64,000 nt of DNA from Ricinus communis (GCF_019578655.1 NC_063260.1:19464723-19528722), one strand, 5' to 3'. Shown: positions 48,504-63,100, numbered from the stretch's first letter. The notes: generated by a model from the sequence alone, not told the origin. Numbers and translations are program-made.

Positions 48504-50625
48504 GAATGGAAGTGAAGAAAATGGTGCAAACCCATAATTATATAATGTTTTTAAAAGTCATATTGAAGCTGCCATGACTTAGTCTACACCTACTAAACGT
48601 TTGTGATATTCAATTAAACTTGACACGTCCTCTGACGCGGGAAGAACTAGTAAACTTGCTGGCTATTAGAACTGGAAAAAGGAAATATTCGTGTGGCATT
48701 TGTAATTTTTGACACGGATTAGGCTCTCACGTACTAGTAAGTTGAAGGTAGTTTGGTACACATTATTATATGTCTTGTAACCTTTTCTTTTGCAATCTTC
48801 CGATATGGATAAAAAACATTAGCAATTCTTTAATTGTTGCTTTTTAGGAACTCTGGAACTTGTATCATATTAAGCAGTCAAACTTATCTATATAATTTAT
48901 ATATAATTAATGATTGTTAAAAGAATATGAGATAGACATTATATATTATTATAATAATTCTTATGATTATGTCTTATTTATATTTAGAATAGTAGAATTA
49001 TCATATACATGTATTTAGTAATAATTCAATGTAAATAGGTAACTCAAGTGGCGAAAATATATATTTTTAGGAGTGAGAGATTTTGGGTTTGAGTTATTTT
49101 TTTCATATTAAGTGAGTTTTTACTTTTATAATGAGTGTAATAACCGTTATCTTTTTAGGAATAAAAAATTAATTAAATTTTAATTTCTTTTAAATATTTT
49201 ATTTATATCCAAATCGAAAATAAAAATATGATAGAATTATTGTCGGATTGGTAGATGAATTGTATTTTCTTCACCTTTTATAAGGTGAATTTTAAAGTTC
49301 AACCCTCTAAATGTTTTAAAAAAAAATAAACTTAGGTCCAATTTAGTATTTTCTATTCAAATGTGTTTTTGCAAAAAAAAATTCTTTTTCAAATATTGTT
49401 GTAGAAAGCAGTTTTTATACTATTATTATATTTAGAGATCACACTCAGACCAAACTTGAAAAATTATCTAACTTTTCGGAAACTCAGAATTTAGTAAGAA
49501 ATTGAAGATTCAAAAATGAAATGATCCAATGCTAAAATTGAATGAACTCAAAATGACTCGGATTCCAAGCGACTCAAGACTCGAGTGACTTGAGACCAAA
49601 TCAACCCGAGACCGAAACCCATAATTAAAAAAGATAATCCAAACTTGAAACTATCTGAATTCCAGACCTGAGACAATCTAATGCAGAAATTCAAAATGAT
49701 TCAAAATATAATTTTTACAATAATAAATACATATTTTTTTATGATTTAATTATCGTATATATTAGTAATAGTTTCTAATACTAATTTTCTTAATATATTC
49801 TATATTTAATTAGAATTTTAAGAAATATATTTTTTAGTTTCATGTTCAACATTGTAATCTTTTAAAATTATTACTTTATAAATTATCAATTATTAAATAA
49901 AATAATTAGCTTGAATATATATATATATCAAGAAATATAAAGTGATTTGGAATGTCGATTGATTCAGTGTCTCATGTATGTTTCAAGTCATTAGATTTGT
50001 CAATAGATTTGTTAGATTTAATTATAATTATTGGATGTAAAACTTATTAATAGAATTATAAATTGATTTTTTTCGATACCAATGAAAATTTCGGTAATAT
50101 TTATATTTTATTCTACCAATTATACAAACTTTTAAAAAGGAATATCAATTTTATTTTAATAAGGGTAAATTTTGTTATAATACACTAAACAATAGAGTAT
50201 ATTAATTAAAAGATATTTTAATTAATTAAATTATTTTTAACTATTATTAAGCCTATGTAATGAGTTTTTTAATCTTTATGTAACAACTCTAAAAGACACT
50301 TATTTTGAAACGAACAAAATATAATATATTAACATTCAATTAGTATTAGTTTTATTTGCGATTGACTTAATTTCTTTTTTGGTAGCAAATGATAGTATCC
50401 TGTGGTAACTAAAAGAGAAAGAATTAATCAAAGCTTCACATTAATTAGAATGAGAAAAAGTACAACAGATGTCAAAATGGATCATCATCCTCAACATTAT
50501 TCCAAATAAATCACCCCATAACAAAAGTAATCACTCTACAAACATTATAACAAAATCACATATATAACAAAAATAATCTCAACACAGAAATCACCCAACA
50601 AACATATGCAGATTCTCTTATATAA
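48504..50625. other. AT-rich spacer between PLAC8 paralogues C and D
   Basis: No gene is supported. A short near-palindrome, CTCAAGACTCGAGTGACTTG at about 49574, stands out from the AT-rich background. Confidence 0.5.
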
Positions 50626-51492
50626 CTATCTTTTCATGCCAATTTCCACCACAGGAGCGGTAGCTACTGGTCGATTCTGCTTCTCCATATTTTCTTCCCA
50701 TCCTACAATCAAGCAAATTCCAGAACATTAAACATCGAGAAAGAGAAGAAGAAGAAGAAGATGATGATGATGATGATGATGAAGAGGTTGTGGTGGTTTA
50801 CCTAATTTCATGTCGAAACCACGGCTCTGTAGCTCTCGGTATTCTTGAGTCAAGGCACAAGGCTCACAGAAGCAGTGAACCAAGCAGTCCTGGCCTCTGG
50901 TTCCCTTCACATTATATTCATTTCGCAATTTTGAACGAATTGGAGCTGAATATAGGCATGGGCCAACAAGACATGAAAGAGCTACGTACAACACCCCACT
51001 CGTCGCATTGGCTGCAACAACCCAAAACATTTCTCAATTTTCTATCTTACTTGATGGATATATAAAACCTAGACGAAATTATAATGTGATACTCTTTATT
51101 ACTCATACAGCTGCCTGCCAATCTCCATTAAATCTTTACTAGTTCTCAAATTTATATATTTCCTTTGGAATATAATTATTAGGATAGATTATCTTCAAAC
51201 CCTTTTCCTTTTTCTATGTACTTACATATTTTTCCTTTATTAACAATCTCTGTAATTCTTCCAAAAATAACGCATGGGCAGCAACAGGACATGAGACCTG
51301 TAGAATGAACGTAGCAAATATATAAGCACATAACCAAAAACTAAAAGAAAAGAATCAATTCAATAATTTCAAAAAGCTTTAACCAATCCAACTAATCACT
51401 TATAACTTACAGGTTCGCCTATCCGAGAAGCAGTCGCATAGTCCCGTCGACCAAGGAACCTGGGCTTTAGAGTTATTTGGCAGGGAGGACAT
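50626..51492 (-). CDS. PLAC8 family protein, divergent PCR-like (paralogue D)
   Basis: Four exons, phase 1: 51492-51411, 51297-51226, 51011-50802, 50702-50626, giving 146 residues, the shortest of the four. The N-terminal Pro/Gly tail is missing: it starts MSSLPNNSKAQVPWSTGLC. Exon 2 keeps 72 nt but encodes CLMSCCCPCVIFGRITEI, so the usual CC doublet before CPC is C-L. Exon 3 is one codon shorter (210 nt), with GVLYVALSCLVGPCLYSAPI and [20 protein letters not shown]. It resembles the short PCR2-type proteins more than paralogues A-C in length but not in the motif. The intron before exon 4 holds a GAA/GAT microsatellite. Function inferred from the family only. Confidence 0.93.
50732..50787 (+). 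repeat. GAA/GAT trinucleotide microsatellite in intron 3 of PLAC8 D
   Basis: AGAAGAAGAAGAAG followed by repeated ATG triplets, about 50 bp, within the intron and 15 bp from the exon 3 donor. Confidence 0.8.
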
Positions 51493-51582
51493 GGTTAATT
51501 AAGCAGGAAAAAACAGTTTTACCAACTAATTAAAAGCTCAACTTGAGATTGTAATGCATATACCGAGTGCCAAACACCTCTC

Positions 51583-51590
51583 TTTATATA
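51583..51590 (-). promoter_or_regulatory. Candidate TATA box, PLAC8 paralogue D
   Basis: TATATAAA on the minus strand about 90 bp upstream of the ATG at 51492, a normal distance allowing a ~60-bp leader. Confidence 0.6.
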
Positions 51591-52829
51591 GAAGAAAGAA
51601 GTAAACTCTGCTCCAAAACATGAGTGTTTCCTGTAGATTAAGTTGAATTGTACATGTTTGTTGACACGCAAGAAATCAATTTAAGTCTTTACAAATAAAA
51701 AAGCACACCATTATTGATTATTCTTGCTGTTATTATTATTAAAATTATTATTGTAATTAACCCCGTGACTTTTGTTCTTGTTAGGAAGTATACATATATT
51801 AAATTCCAATTAAAACATTCTTTAATAAATTATTACATATTATATGTGTAGTTGTTGAATTCAAATATATAATTTTCCTTTAATATATTGTTTTCGGATT
51901 GGATGGTTATTCTTTTTTATTTTTTTTGGGTGTCCGTTTTTAATTGCTCATTTTTCTTCCTGTGGAAAAATCAGTACAAAGACTTCCATTCTAGAAGGGT
52001 AAACCCAGAGAATGACTTTTATTTAATCCGTGCATCTAGTGTCTAATATTATGATAATATCAGCACACCGGATGGCATTTTCAATTGCTTATTGTCATTT
52101 CTTTTCCAATGTAGAAAGGAATTAATGTACCATTATGTAGTCAAAAGAAAAATAAAATAATTCAACAAGTAATAGACTGTATTTTGTTTGACAGTGTATA
52201 AGATCAAATAGTTTGAATTTTCGATACATGTAGAACGGTCAAATTCTAGAAGCACAGTTGAAGAGAATTGTATAAGCAATGGTCCTTGAAATTGATTTAT
52301 AAATAATAATGAAATCTGCTACAAATTCTTTATTTGAGATCCGTCGAGTTTTGGATCTAATTGGCACAAAATAGAAGTTGTGCTAACTTTAATAAAATAA
52401 TTAAGATTGGGTCAAACGGAACACTGCTGTCGAGTTTAAGGGCCATATTACGCCTTTATCTGCAATTCTATACATTGTTAGCCCAAGGGTCAAAGCACTG
52501 CAATTTAAATAGAAACTGCTGACACGCATTAGGACCAACACGAGACTGGAAGCATTCATGTCTTACATTTGATTACATATAGGCAAGAATTTAAACACTT
52601 TTGAGATAATCACCCCTACCATTCATTAGTATTGGTTTGAAATAAGCACTTTTATAGTCCATAAAACATTGAATCTCTAACGAAAAAACAAAACAAGAAC
52701 AAAAAGCTACATTGAAACACAGCAGGACGATCTCAAAAGCTATATATAGTTCTAAGGGCATGGTGTTTGCTTACCATTTTCATGGAAAACATTCAAAAAG
52801 TCACGTTGGTCACATGGTAGACCAAAATC

Positions 52830-52884
<55 letters not shown>

Positions 52885-53087
52885 GGATGATTGCCACTAA
52901 CACACACCCAAAACCTAGAGGAAAAAGAAGTGGAAAAAGTAGCACTCTGAATTAGCTAAAGCAACTTTCTTTTTCTTCATTAGCAACAATTCGAATCTTG
53001 AACAGTAAATGCTCAGGAGGCAGTAGGGTGACCATTTTTGCACACCACTATCATCATCTTGTTTACACATTAACATGGCGAGAAAAA
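51591..53087. other. Spacer between PLAC8 D and the GH9 gene, with an (AT)n microsatellite
   Basis: No gene. A ~49-bp uninterrupted (AT)n run lies at 52832-52880. The last ~200 bp is the GH9 3' UTR. Confidence 0.6.
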
Positions 53088-54840
53088 TCATGAATGGGCT
53101 GAAAAGTATGCTAGTAGGCCCACCAAAGGGGCATTGATGTAAGTTGTGGGCTCAGACTCTTGAAAAAATGGCCTGGAATCTGGAAAAGCATCTGAGACAT
53201 TTGGTCCACCCACTACAGCTCCAACGAGCACATTAGGGTTTGGATTTGGACTTAAAAAATATTTAGACCCTGCCTTGCACCCTATACGGGCTGGGTGGGC
53301 CTGCACTGATGGTAAAGAGCTTGCCCTGTGGTGTATCCTTTGAGGGTAACGTTCTCCATATCCAACCATGTAGGACATCCTCAGTGGGTTATCTCCAAGA
53401 ATGTAGTCCACCTGGTCAGACCCACAAAAAATATTATTACTACAATGCTATTTCGATTAATGTGTTTCATTACTTTGATAAATACAGTATATTATAGATG
53501 TCATCGACTGATAGGTCAGTGTACACGCCCTGGCATTTTTTTTTTTTTTTCTTTTAAAGAGATCCTTTTAACCCAAGAGACACTCACGTGAAAAACAGAG
53601 ATCCTTTTAGCATATGTTAGAACAGACAAATTTGTAGCCGTTAATATATCTTTTCCCTGGTATGAATGTCCCCCTGTTTAAATGGCAATTGCTTAATTGG
53701 TGACGGGGCCAATAACAATTTTCTTTCTTACCTGATGTTTCGCCAATTGTTTGAGGAGTGCAGGAGAGGCAGTAATCTGGCCACATGGTACGACCTTTTT
53801 GGCATGGCTTAGATAATTAGAATAAGCCAGAAGAAGGAAAGACAATGACGTTACATGTTGCATGTTACTCCCTCCAGCCTTGAAGATCAAGCCACCTTCC
53901 AACCAAGACAAACAATAAACATGTTATATTATTTTACATAATGGTTAGTTTTAATCATTATAATGGATATGAATCATTAATGACATAAACCTAAATTAAT
54001 CAAATCTATTAGCCTGCAACATCGGATTTTATAATACTTCCAAGACTATTGTTTGACAAAAGCACAATAATTCCCTGACTGTTACATGGTTGACAAACTT
54101 AGCTTTGTCACGTGCTTCTCTAAATAATGGTATGCTTTTTTCTCTGGAAAGCTAACGGATCATTAGCCTCTGTGTTGTGATTAGCTGTCAAATATATTAC
54201 TAGGAAATTGTATCGTTATTAGTTAATTGATAATATATACATAAGGATACCTGGAGAATATTGAACTTGAGGATGAGAAATTCCAGGCAATATAGAACAG
54301 ATGAAACCATCTGCATTTTGCTTGAAAGACTGAAAATAGTTTGCTTTTCCCATTAACACTTCCTGTCAATAAGTTAAGACGATAACATAGACAAATTACC
54401 TTCATATTTTGTCTTGTAGGTAAGCTTCAATGTACATTGCTTAGACTTGCAAAATATTACAATAACCCAAAAATTCATTCATGATTCATGCATTTGCACA
54501 TTAATTAAAAAAGAAAATTAAAGCGAGTCCAAAATAGTAACAATTTAGATCAAATGCCTTCGTTATCAGAAACCAAAACTTAAAAAGGCAAAATATATGT
54601 AATTATCAATATAAGAAAATATTACTTTCAGAAAAAGTAAATATAAAAAAGGACGCTACTGGCTCATCAGAGAGTATGGGAAAAACTGAAGCCCCAGCCT
54701 TTGGGCACATGCAGCCCAGTGATATCGGGGACCCACGTACTGTCAGAACTAATATTGAAGGATACATAGACTTTGAGCGCACTTCGTTAAATGGTTCTGA
54801 ATTGAAGGGACAAAACAATAAAGTTCCCTAATTTAATGGC

Positions 54841-54872
<32 letters not shown>

Positions 54873-57071
54873 GACTTTTTGATAATGTAACTTAATAATT
54901 CTGAGGGAATGTCCAGATTGTAATGGAGGAAACTAAAATCGGTGCTCATCACATGACAAAACCCAAACTCTAAGCTAATCATGTGCAATCATCAAAATTC
55001 TTATGTATTATTCTCTAGATTATTTTATTCTCTCTTCAGAACTTCTATTTCATTTCTCACAACCATGTAATTACTATCCAAGTTTCCCATAATTTTATCC
55101 AGTCCTTTCAGTTGATCTAAAATTCTACACAGATGGGTCCAACAGATGTGTGGGACCCAGCCAATAATGCCCCACCTTTATTCATGTTCTCTACTTGTTC
55201 GTCACCACGTGACACGCATACATATTTTATCTTTCTGCTTTTACAAATTAGAAGATAAAAGAAACCTAAAAAAAGTCCCCACGTAGCATAGCAAAACAAA
55301 ATACCACAAGACAAAGAGGAACGGTAACAGTAAGACAAAGACAGAATGGTTTGATAAGTAACCACACATATAAAGAAAACAAATTATTACATAATTCCAG
55401 AAATTAAACAAGCAATTAAGCTGTTCATTAGGGTTATTTTTGGCTTACCTTGGAAATGAGGATGTTAATGCCAGCATGCTTATTATCCCAGCCGAATTCA
55501 TTAATGGTATCTCCAGCATGTAAGACCACCTCGTTTTTCACTATATATTCTCTGTAATGGCGCCTGCGTGAAGCCTTGTGCAACCATGCTGCTCCCCAAA
55601 GTAACTCGTCCTGCAAATTTTTTATTTTTACAAAATCTATATATATAACCATATTAATCTAACGGCTGCATTTTAGTGACATACCTGGTAACCATTTACG
55701 TCGCAGTAAAAAGGGCACACCGCAGAATGTAGACTACCACTGTACGCTCCCCGGTGTCTATCAGCAAAATCAAACACCTACACAAGTTACCGTTTCACAC
55801 ACCAACGGTCAATTTTTTTGCTATATCTTACTCGTACATCATTAGATTATCACTTCTTAGCTAGTAATTATATCTCCACAGTAGCACTTGTTGCCAGCTA
55901 GTCAGATTTCGCCGTATAATCCCAATACAATGTTGACTAATGTTGTAGAAAATGCAGATAAAAATGTTGTATACACACCCCACAACCTCGAGTTATGAAA
56001 AACTCTTGTTCAATTAAATTCCTTGTCCATTATTTCAAAAAAAAAAATTCCTTTTCCAGACTGAGTTAAATGACCAAAAACAGCCAAGAATTGCTAAAAT
56101 GTTGCCGGAAAAAACATCTTTTTAAAAATAAAAAAGATGGACGTCTGCTTGCAGAAATTGTCTATTCTTTTGGAACGGCCATATACTAACGTTCATATTT
56201 GCGTTTGTATTGTGCCTAAACAGAGAGGGTAAGTATCCATGTCTAAGAGAAATGACAGTGTAGTAATTAAAAAAAAAAAAGGTAAATGTTGAGTGTGAAA
56301 GTGACGTACCTTAACGGCTCGATCGAGAAGCAATCTAGAGTAAGCAGGGTCACGTGATCGAAACACAATAGACGCAGCAGCCAATGCAGCGGCAGTTTCA
56401 CCAGCCACGTCAGATCCAGGGTGGGACGCATCAATCTTATACACTGTTCTCAGTGTATCCATGTCCTCAGGCCTTTCCCAGCAATTATGATCAGAGTAAG
56501 CATCACCTACCTGAACATAAACGACGCCAGGTACTGCCGTCACCTTTAACAAATAATCCGTGACCCATTTAACTGCCTTAACGGCGTTCTTTAACTCCGG
56601 TCCCATATTCCTTCCGAAATCTATAATGCTCCATGATAATAACGTCGCCGTAAATGCCATTGGAAATCCGAACTTTATGTTATCTCCCGCGTCGTAATAT
56701 CCTCCCGTTAAATCCCTCTGGTACAGAAAGAAAAATTATTGCCGAAACTGCAAAAGTAATTCTCAAACCACTTTTCAGCGACTAAAAGAACATGAAGTGA
56801 TAAAATCTGTTACATAATTCGACTCTCAGTTTAAAGTTAAAATAGTGAAGCTTACGCCGATGGAGGCACCGTCGTGCAAAGCAGAGTCTTTACGCCATTT
56901 AATGCGCTGATCGGGGGGGAGTTTGCCAGAGCGCTGACCTTCAAAGAAGAGAATGCTTTTGCGGAGAGCATCGTGGTAGTCGTGGTTGGCGCCGCAAGAG
57001 ATTGGAAGGAAATATAGGAGAAGAAGAAAAATCGCGACGCTAAATGTTGAAGTGTGGGATTTTGGCGCCAT
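53088..57071 (-). CDS. Secreted endo-1,4-beta-glucanase, GH9 class B (CEL1-like)
   Basis: Cleaves 1,4-beta-glucans of the wall during growth. Seven exons: 57071-56856, 56717-56310, 55777-55685, 55610-55449, 54362-54251, 53895-53732, 53411-53088, giving 492 residues, normal for secreted class B without a CBM49 tail. Residues 1-27 form a signal peptide ([17 protein letters not shown]). The mature start [20 protein letters not shown] is close to the CEL1 type. Catalytic features: YYDAGDN (D81, D84), [15 protein letters not shown], the His signature [10 protein letters not shown] (about H412), and the Asp/Glu signature DAFPDSR...[10 protein letters not shown] (D463, E472). Borders are GT-AG; exon 5 ends phase 1, the others phase 0. 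The usual RGSS after the His signature is RASS here. No transmembrane anchor as in KORRIGAN. Confidence 0.95.
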
Positions 57072-57144
57072 TTTTTTGGGTGTGGGATTGGTTAGTTTCG
57101 TGTTTTTGGGGGTGATGGTGCAAAGAAAGAAGGGAGTGTTGTGA

Positions 57145-57152
57145 GTTTTATA
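57145..57152 (-). promoter_or_regulatory. Candidate TATA box of the GH9 gene
   Basis: TATAAAAC on the minus strand, about 75 bp upstream of the ATG at 57071. Confidence 0.5.
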
Positions 57153-57159
57153 ACGGGAA

Positions 57160-60100
57160 AAAGTGTCATTGGATTCCAGAGAATGGACCTGTTATACTAC
57201 GCCACGTGGATAGACATGACTGGATGAAATCCGGATTCCGATGCTTGACCAGGTCTATTAGGTTATCGACCGGTTTGTGGGTTGAAAATGGAGACATAAG
57301 ATCAAGGCTCAACAGAGAGAAAAAAAACTAATTATACAAGTGCACTGATTAACTGAGTTTGTCTCTCAACCGGACTAATTCATCCCTCATGCGACCTCAA
57401 AATGTATCCTTATATTTAGAGGCCATTTCGCTTAGTGGGCATTTTACTCTTCTTTTTTTCATTCAATAACTATATTAAAAATTAATAGTAAATAATTAAT
57501 TTAATTTTGAATAATTAAGATGCTACTAATTTTTTCTTTTATCTTTTATTAAATAGCGAATTTAATTTTTTATTTATTTAAATAGTTTTATTTTTATTAA
57601 AAATTATTATTATTAATTTATTTTAAATTCTATAAATAGTTATTATTTTAAAAATATACCTAATAGTTTAATAATTATTATGTTTATAATTATGTCTTTT
57701 AAAGTCAATTCTTTTAATTAGTAAGATTAAATTTTAAAAATATTTTTAATAATAATATATAATTCAGTTAAATAAAATTAATTATAATATTTTTAATTAT
57801 TATAAACTATTATTTTAATTTATATTATCAATAATAATATTATAACATTATGCTCTCAAATGGCCATTCAATATACTAATAATAACTAATAAAATTGATT
57901 ACAAAAACGAAACTTTACGATCACGCTCAAAGCAATTCTCAAAGAAATTCTACACATATAAAGTTTTGACGCATAAACTAAATTAACAGAAATGAGCATG
58001 AAACAATCACAAGTATGCAAAATTATAAAGAGAAACGGTGGAGTAGAATCACGATTCACAGGGTAAAGTACAGTTCACCGATTTCAATAATGATGGACAC
58101 GTGGAAGGATGGGAGAGGTGGGACCCAGAGGGTGAAATGAGAGCATACGAGAAGCAAAGGTGGAAGAAGAAGAGGAAGAGGAAGAGGAGGGCCGTTCGGT
58201 CAGAGCCAAAATGATACTATAAAGGGTCAGTATGTTTGACCGTTTGGGGAGAGGCCGTGTTGGGACTGGGCTACATGTGAGTTTTCTGTTTGGGTAGTTG
58301 GAAAGTTATTACTAAGTTCAGGAAAAAAATAAAAGGAATTTTCTTTGTTTTCCGATTGGGGGTGGAAGGAAGAAAGATTCTGTGAAGTGAAATAAGTGAG
58401 AAAGGTGCAGTTAGATTTTGTGGTCCATTTAAATCGTAAATGAAGTGATCAGTTCCAAAAAAGAAAATGAAAAACTTTACTAATCCAAGTATCATGAGGA
58501 TTGAGTATCATATGCAGTTCCCTTTTTTGTTTTTATGCTAAACATTTGTTCCCAATCCCGCCTTTCCATTCCATTGCAAAAGAGGGATATAATTGAGAGC
58601 GAATTCGGATTTATAATTGAGGGGTAATTTCTTTTTTCAATTGTAATATAAATTCTTACTAAATAAGAGGACAATTTATTAATTTAAAGGCAGATAAATG
58701 TAATTTTCTTGAATGGTAACTTTTTCTCCTTTTTTAGAAATATATATTTGATGCATAATGAATTCCAAACTAAATAATTCAGATATTCATCTTTTATTAC
58801 TTTCTCACTCTAAAGTAGCAACCTATTTTGATAAAGGAATGAACAGTTGACAGGCAATGAATAAAAAATAAAAAAATGTGTAAGAAAATGGACTAGTTAA
58901 TCTTTAAAAAAGAGACTACCAAAAATCTGAAAAAAAGACTACCACACTAATTGAGCTACCAGCCTGTTTGATTTAGTCGTTAAAAGAAGAAGAAAAACAA
59001 CAGAAGAGACTGTGGGAAGGAAGAAAGGAAGATATATATGGAAAGGAAGTGCAACAGTTAGATTAGGTGGTCCCTGTTGTATGGATAACAATGATGATAT
59101 TCCCGAGATTGCATTGGTGTGGACTTGATAGCAAATTGGGTTTTATCATTTGATTTTTGGTGCTCTAAATTACTAGTAACAAATGAGTAGAAGAGTACCT
59201 TATGAAAATCCTCAATCCTCAATCCTCCCTCTTCATTATTGGACCCTCCAATGCAATCCTTTTTTCTTTTTTTAATGTTTGTTTTTTCCAAATAATTGCC
59301 CCACTCATTCATTCCACAAACATATTGAACTGAAAATGGCCCAGATTTTTTTTCTTTTCGTATTTATCTTAAAATTCCTAATCCTTAAACTGACATAAAT
59401 TCCAACCGGACTGTCCAATAATTTGCAGTGGAGTCATATGATCTTGATGTTATCTATATTATAATCCAAAAGATTCATAATTTGGTTCCATTTATAATTT
59501 TCGTAATAAAAGCAGTTCCTTTTTGTTATTGGCATCCCAACCTTTTTTAACCAAATAAATAAATTAAACAATTATTATGTATTTCTACAATTTTCTTTTC
59601 CTTTTCTTTCAGAAGTTCCTAAAATAGAAAATTACTTTAATACATTTTTTATTTTAAAAATGAAAAAATATGCAAGAAAATTTAAATACATACAACAACT
59701 CATGTTATAATAATCATATGATAATATGAAATATGTGCAGAATATAATATTATAATAATCGTTGAGCTTCAATACTGTCATTATCTTATGTACAATCAAA
59801 GTCCAGAAAAACTTGAACTTAATTATGTGCACAAATGCAATGTCATTAGATTACAAAATTTTACTTTTTATATATGTAAAGAAAAAAAAAAACAAATAAA
59901 ATATGTAGGACGGTATGAGCCAAGCATAGCGAAATTTAAGGAAAGGGTATGCCATAAACTGGCAGAATAACAGTCCTGAGTACAGGCAAAGATGCACTTC
60001 AATGTTCAAGCCATTGGCCCATACTGCGAGGGTACATTACCTTAACCTTGTACAGTATCATGCAGCTGCATTATCTTTACTATTTTAATGTTCAGTCATC

Positions 60101-63100
60101 ACTATTTTTGAGACCTCCAGGTATGGCTAAGTAATAAAAGAGCAAAAGAAAAAGATATGAATATATGTAGATGTTAGTGGCATTTCTTCTTCGGGTTGCT
60201 CAATCTGGCCATTTCTTTTTTTGGTGCGTTCAACTTGAATTGCTTGCTCATATCATTCTTAGTTTCTTCACAATTATTATCTTGTCTCGTGAACCCACAC
60301 CTTACTTAAAATACTGCCAGTTTTTAGTGGGAGCCCATGTCATGTGTGATTGCACACTAGGTTAAGACAACATCAAGTACAACATTGATTCTACAAGGAA
60401 GAAACAGAAAAATTATGGAAATGTGCAGGACGTTCTGTGTATCATATAAGATAGCTTTTACCAACAACTCATAAGAGAAGAAAAATGACACGTAATTATC
60501 ATGTGCAAGGACTTAATTAATGTTGATTTTTTAAAAAAATTTCTTTTTTTTTTTTTTTGCCAAAGATTATCATGTAGCTGTAGAATTCTTTTGCAACGAA
60601 TAAATGATGGGTTGGAAAAAAGCATGCTATTGTTATTATACATCAGAAATGATATATAAAAGAATAAACATAAAATGGAGCATTTAGTAATGAATTGGTC
60701 CTGGTCCAACTGCAAAACTAACATTGGGGATGTGAATTTTCTTGAGCCTTGTGTTTCAGGAATCGACCTCACTTCAATGTGGAGTTTCATATAATCTCAA
60801 GCTGATAATGTCCATGAACATTTGTGCCAATTTTCCTTGATTATTGCAAGGGCTTGTTTTTTTTTTTTTTAATCACATCCCTGCTGCACTCTGATTTGCT
60901 TTACACATATTTTAATTAACTCAACTTTTTCGCCGCGATATTAGGGATGTATCTTCATCCTCAAACTATGTATTCAAAAATTATTTCTAGTCACAGCAAT
61001 CAGACTCAGAATAAGAAGATTTCAGTCAGTTTCTGATCTCAGCCATTTCTTGAAATAGTTTTTAAATTCTTTTTGAGGGGTGGGAAATTAGCTTCAGCTT
61101 CATTTTGGACAAGAAAATGAGAAATTTGGGGAAGGCAACTTGACTTGGGCTAGGGATAAGACCTTAACACTAGTAGACCATGGACGAGAGATGGCCCATT
61201 TATATGAGCAGATATTTGAACCCACTAAACCTCAAAGGGCTAATCCAACAACCAATGCAGTACAGTATACAGATCATTCAGGATCCACTCATCCAAAAAG
61301 CTTATCATCTCAATATTTGGACAAGTAAGGAGTCCGGTAGAAACTATGTGTACATTCTATTAAAAACTTTGCAACTGCACACAGATTATGTATAATATCG
61401 ATGATCCTGCCAAGTTCTTGAAAGCAAGCACTGATCAAGCTATATATATATATATATATAGCAGTTCCTTTCTCAAAAACAACTTTAGCGGGAGGAGAAT
61501 CTATTGTGATGTATAGCGTGTTTCAACCTTGATAGTGTAGGAACCCTTTTACGGTAAATGGCTAGTTAAAGAACTCCATTTTTCAGTTCATATTGAGGTG
61601 TCTTATACTGAATTTGCATTAAAATTGTAGGCTTTTACCGGGCTATACCATTTACACCACTCCGCTATATCTTGTTTGCGAGAGCCTGAACCGGATTCTT
61701 GTATTTGAGCTTATTTTATTTTTAAACCATTATCTGTTTTTATATATATTTATTAGTCGATTCCAATCGTCATGCACTATCTTTGGATTTTTGTTATCCG
61801 TTAGATGATTGGAAATTAATCATAGACATATGTAATTAAAAAATTATTTCAAAATCAATTACCCTAACTAGTATGAAATGTAACTCAGTTGTATTAGATG
61901 TATACATAAGTAAAGTAATAGATAGTCTGTTTAAATCGCATATAAAATAATTTTAAAACCAACGAATCCAAAACCTACGCCCTGTACCCCAATCTCACAA
62001 ACTGTGATTGCAAGCCCCCATCATAATATATATATATATATATATATGCTTCAAACAAGGTAATCCAAAAGGATCATGAAAATCTAAAACTAATGATACG
62101 CCCATGCATTTTCAGATGATATATTACCATGTCTAGACATTTCCCCTCATTCACGGAGTCGAATTCGCATCCTCTCCCTCTCTTTTCCTTTTGTTTGACA
62201 ATGATATGTTGTGGGACTCTTTTGCATTGATACACCCAACAGACAGCTTTTCCTAACATCATAAAAGAAAATTAAGAAAACATATATAACGCTATCTCAA
62301 TTATTAATTTGTTGTTGCACAATCCTTTGACGAGCACATCCACGTACTGTTTCCTCTTTTGATAACTTAATCCCAACCGCTAGATCAGGAATTATGACCC
62401 CATGTTATTGTTTTTTTGTATCCAATCTGATGTATTACATGCTTTTGTCTGAAGATTATGTTGCCCGAGCATACGCATCATTGTCGTTCATGGCATTGGA
62501 GTCAATTGCGCCGATGACCCCGTGAATAGACTTTTTCCTTGTTTGTTTTCTTTCAAATGATTTGGTTTCAAATTCTTCTTTTTCGTTTAAACAGCTAACT
62601 AACTTGAACATGACTGCAATTTTCTCTCGGTGATTCTATTTCTTACAGAAGAAAAGTCAAAAGACCCATGTGTATATATATGGGTGATTTCTCATTGTGA
62701 ATGCAATGCTACTCAGTTGTGTTTTTGCATGCATAACGAAACTTCACCTTATCTATATATTGAGATTTTTTTATTTCTATCTAGATCCGGTATATATTCA
62801 CACCCATACACTAAATTAATAAATTTTGATACATATTTATTAAATTTAAATAATAAAATATATAATAATCATTAAATACTAAAATATAAAATACTTATAA
62901 TACATGTCATTCTTTTATTTATCGTGATATATACACAAAACTTAAAAAATCTATTCATTTATACAACTGATTGAGAGTCCAGGCATGCTTTTCTATTCAG
63001 TTATCAATCACTTTTTTTAATAAGCTAAGATTTTATTATTGAGAAAGGAAACACTTGCAAGAATTGAGATCAAGAGATAAAGAACAACAATTTCTCGCTA

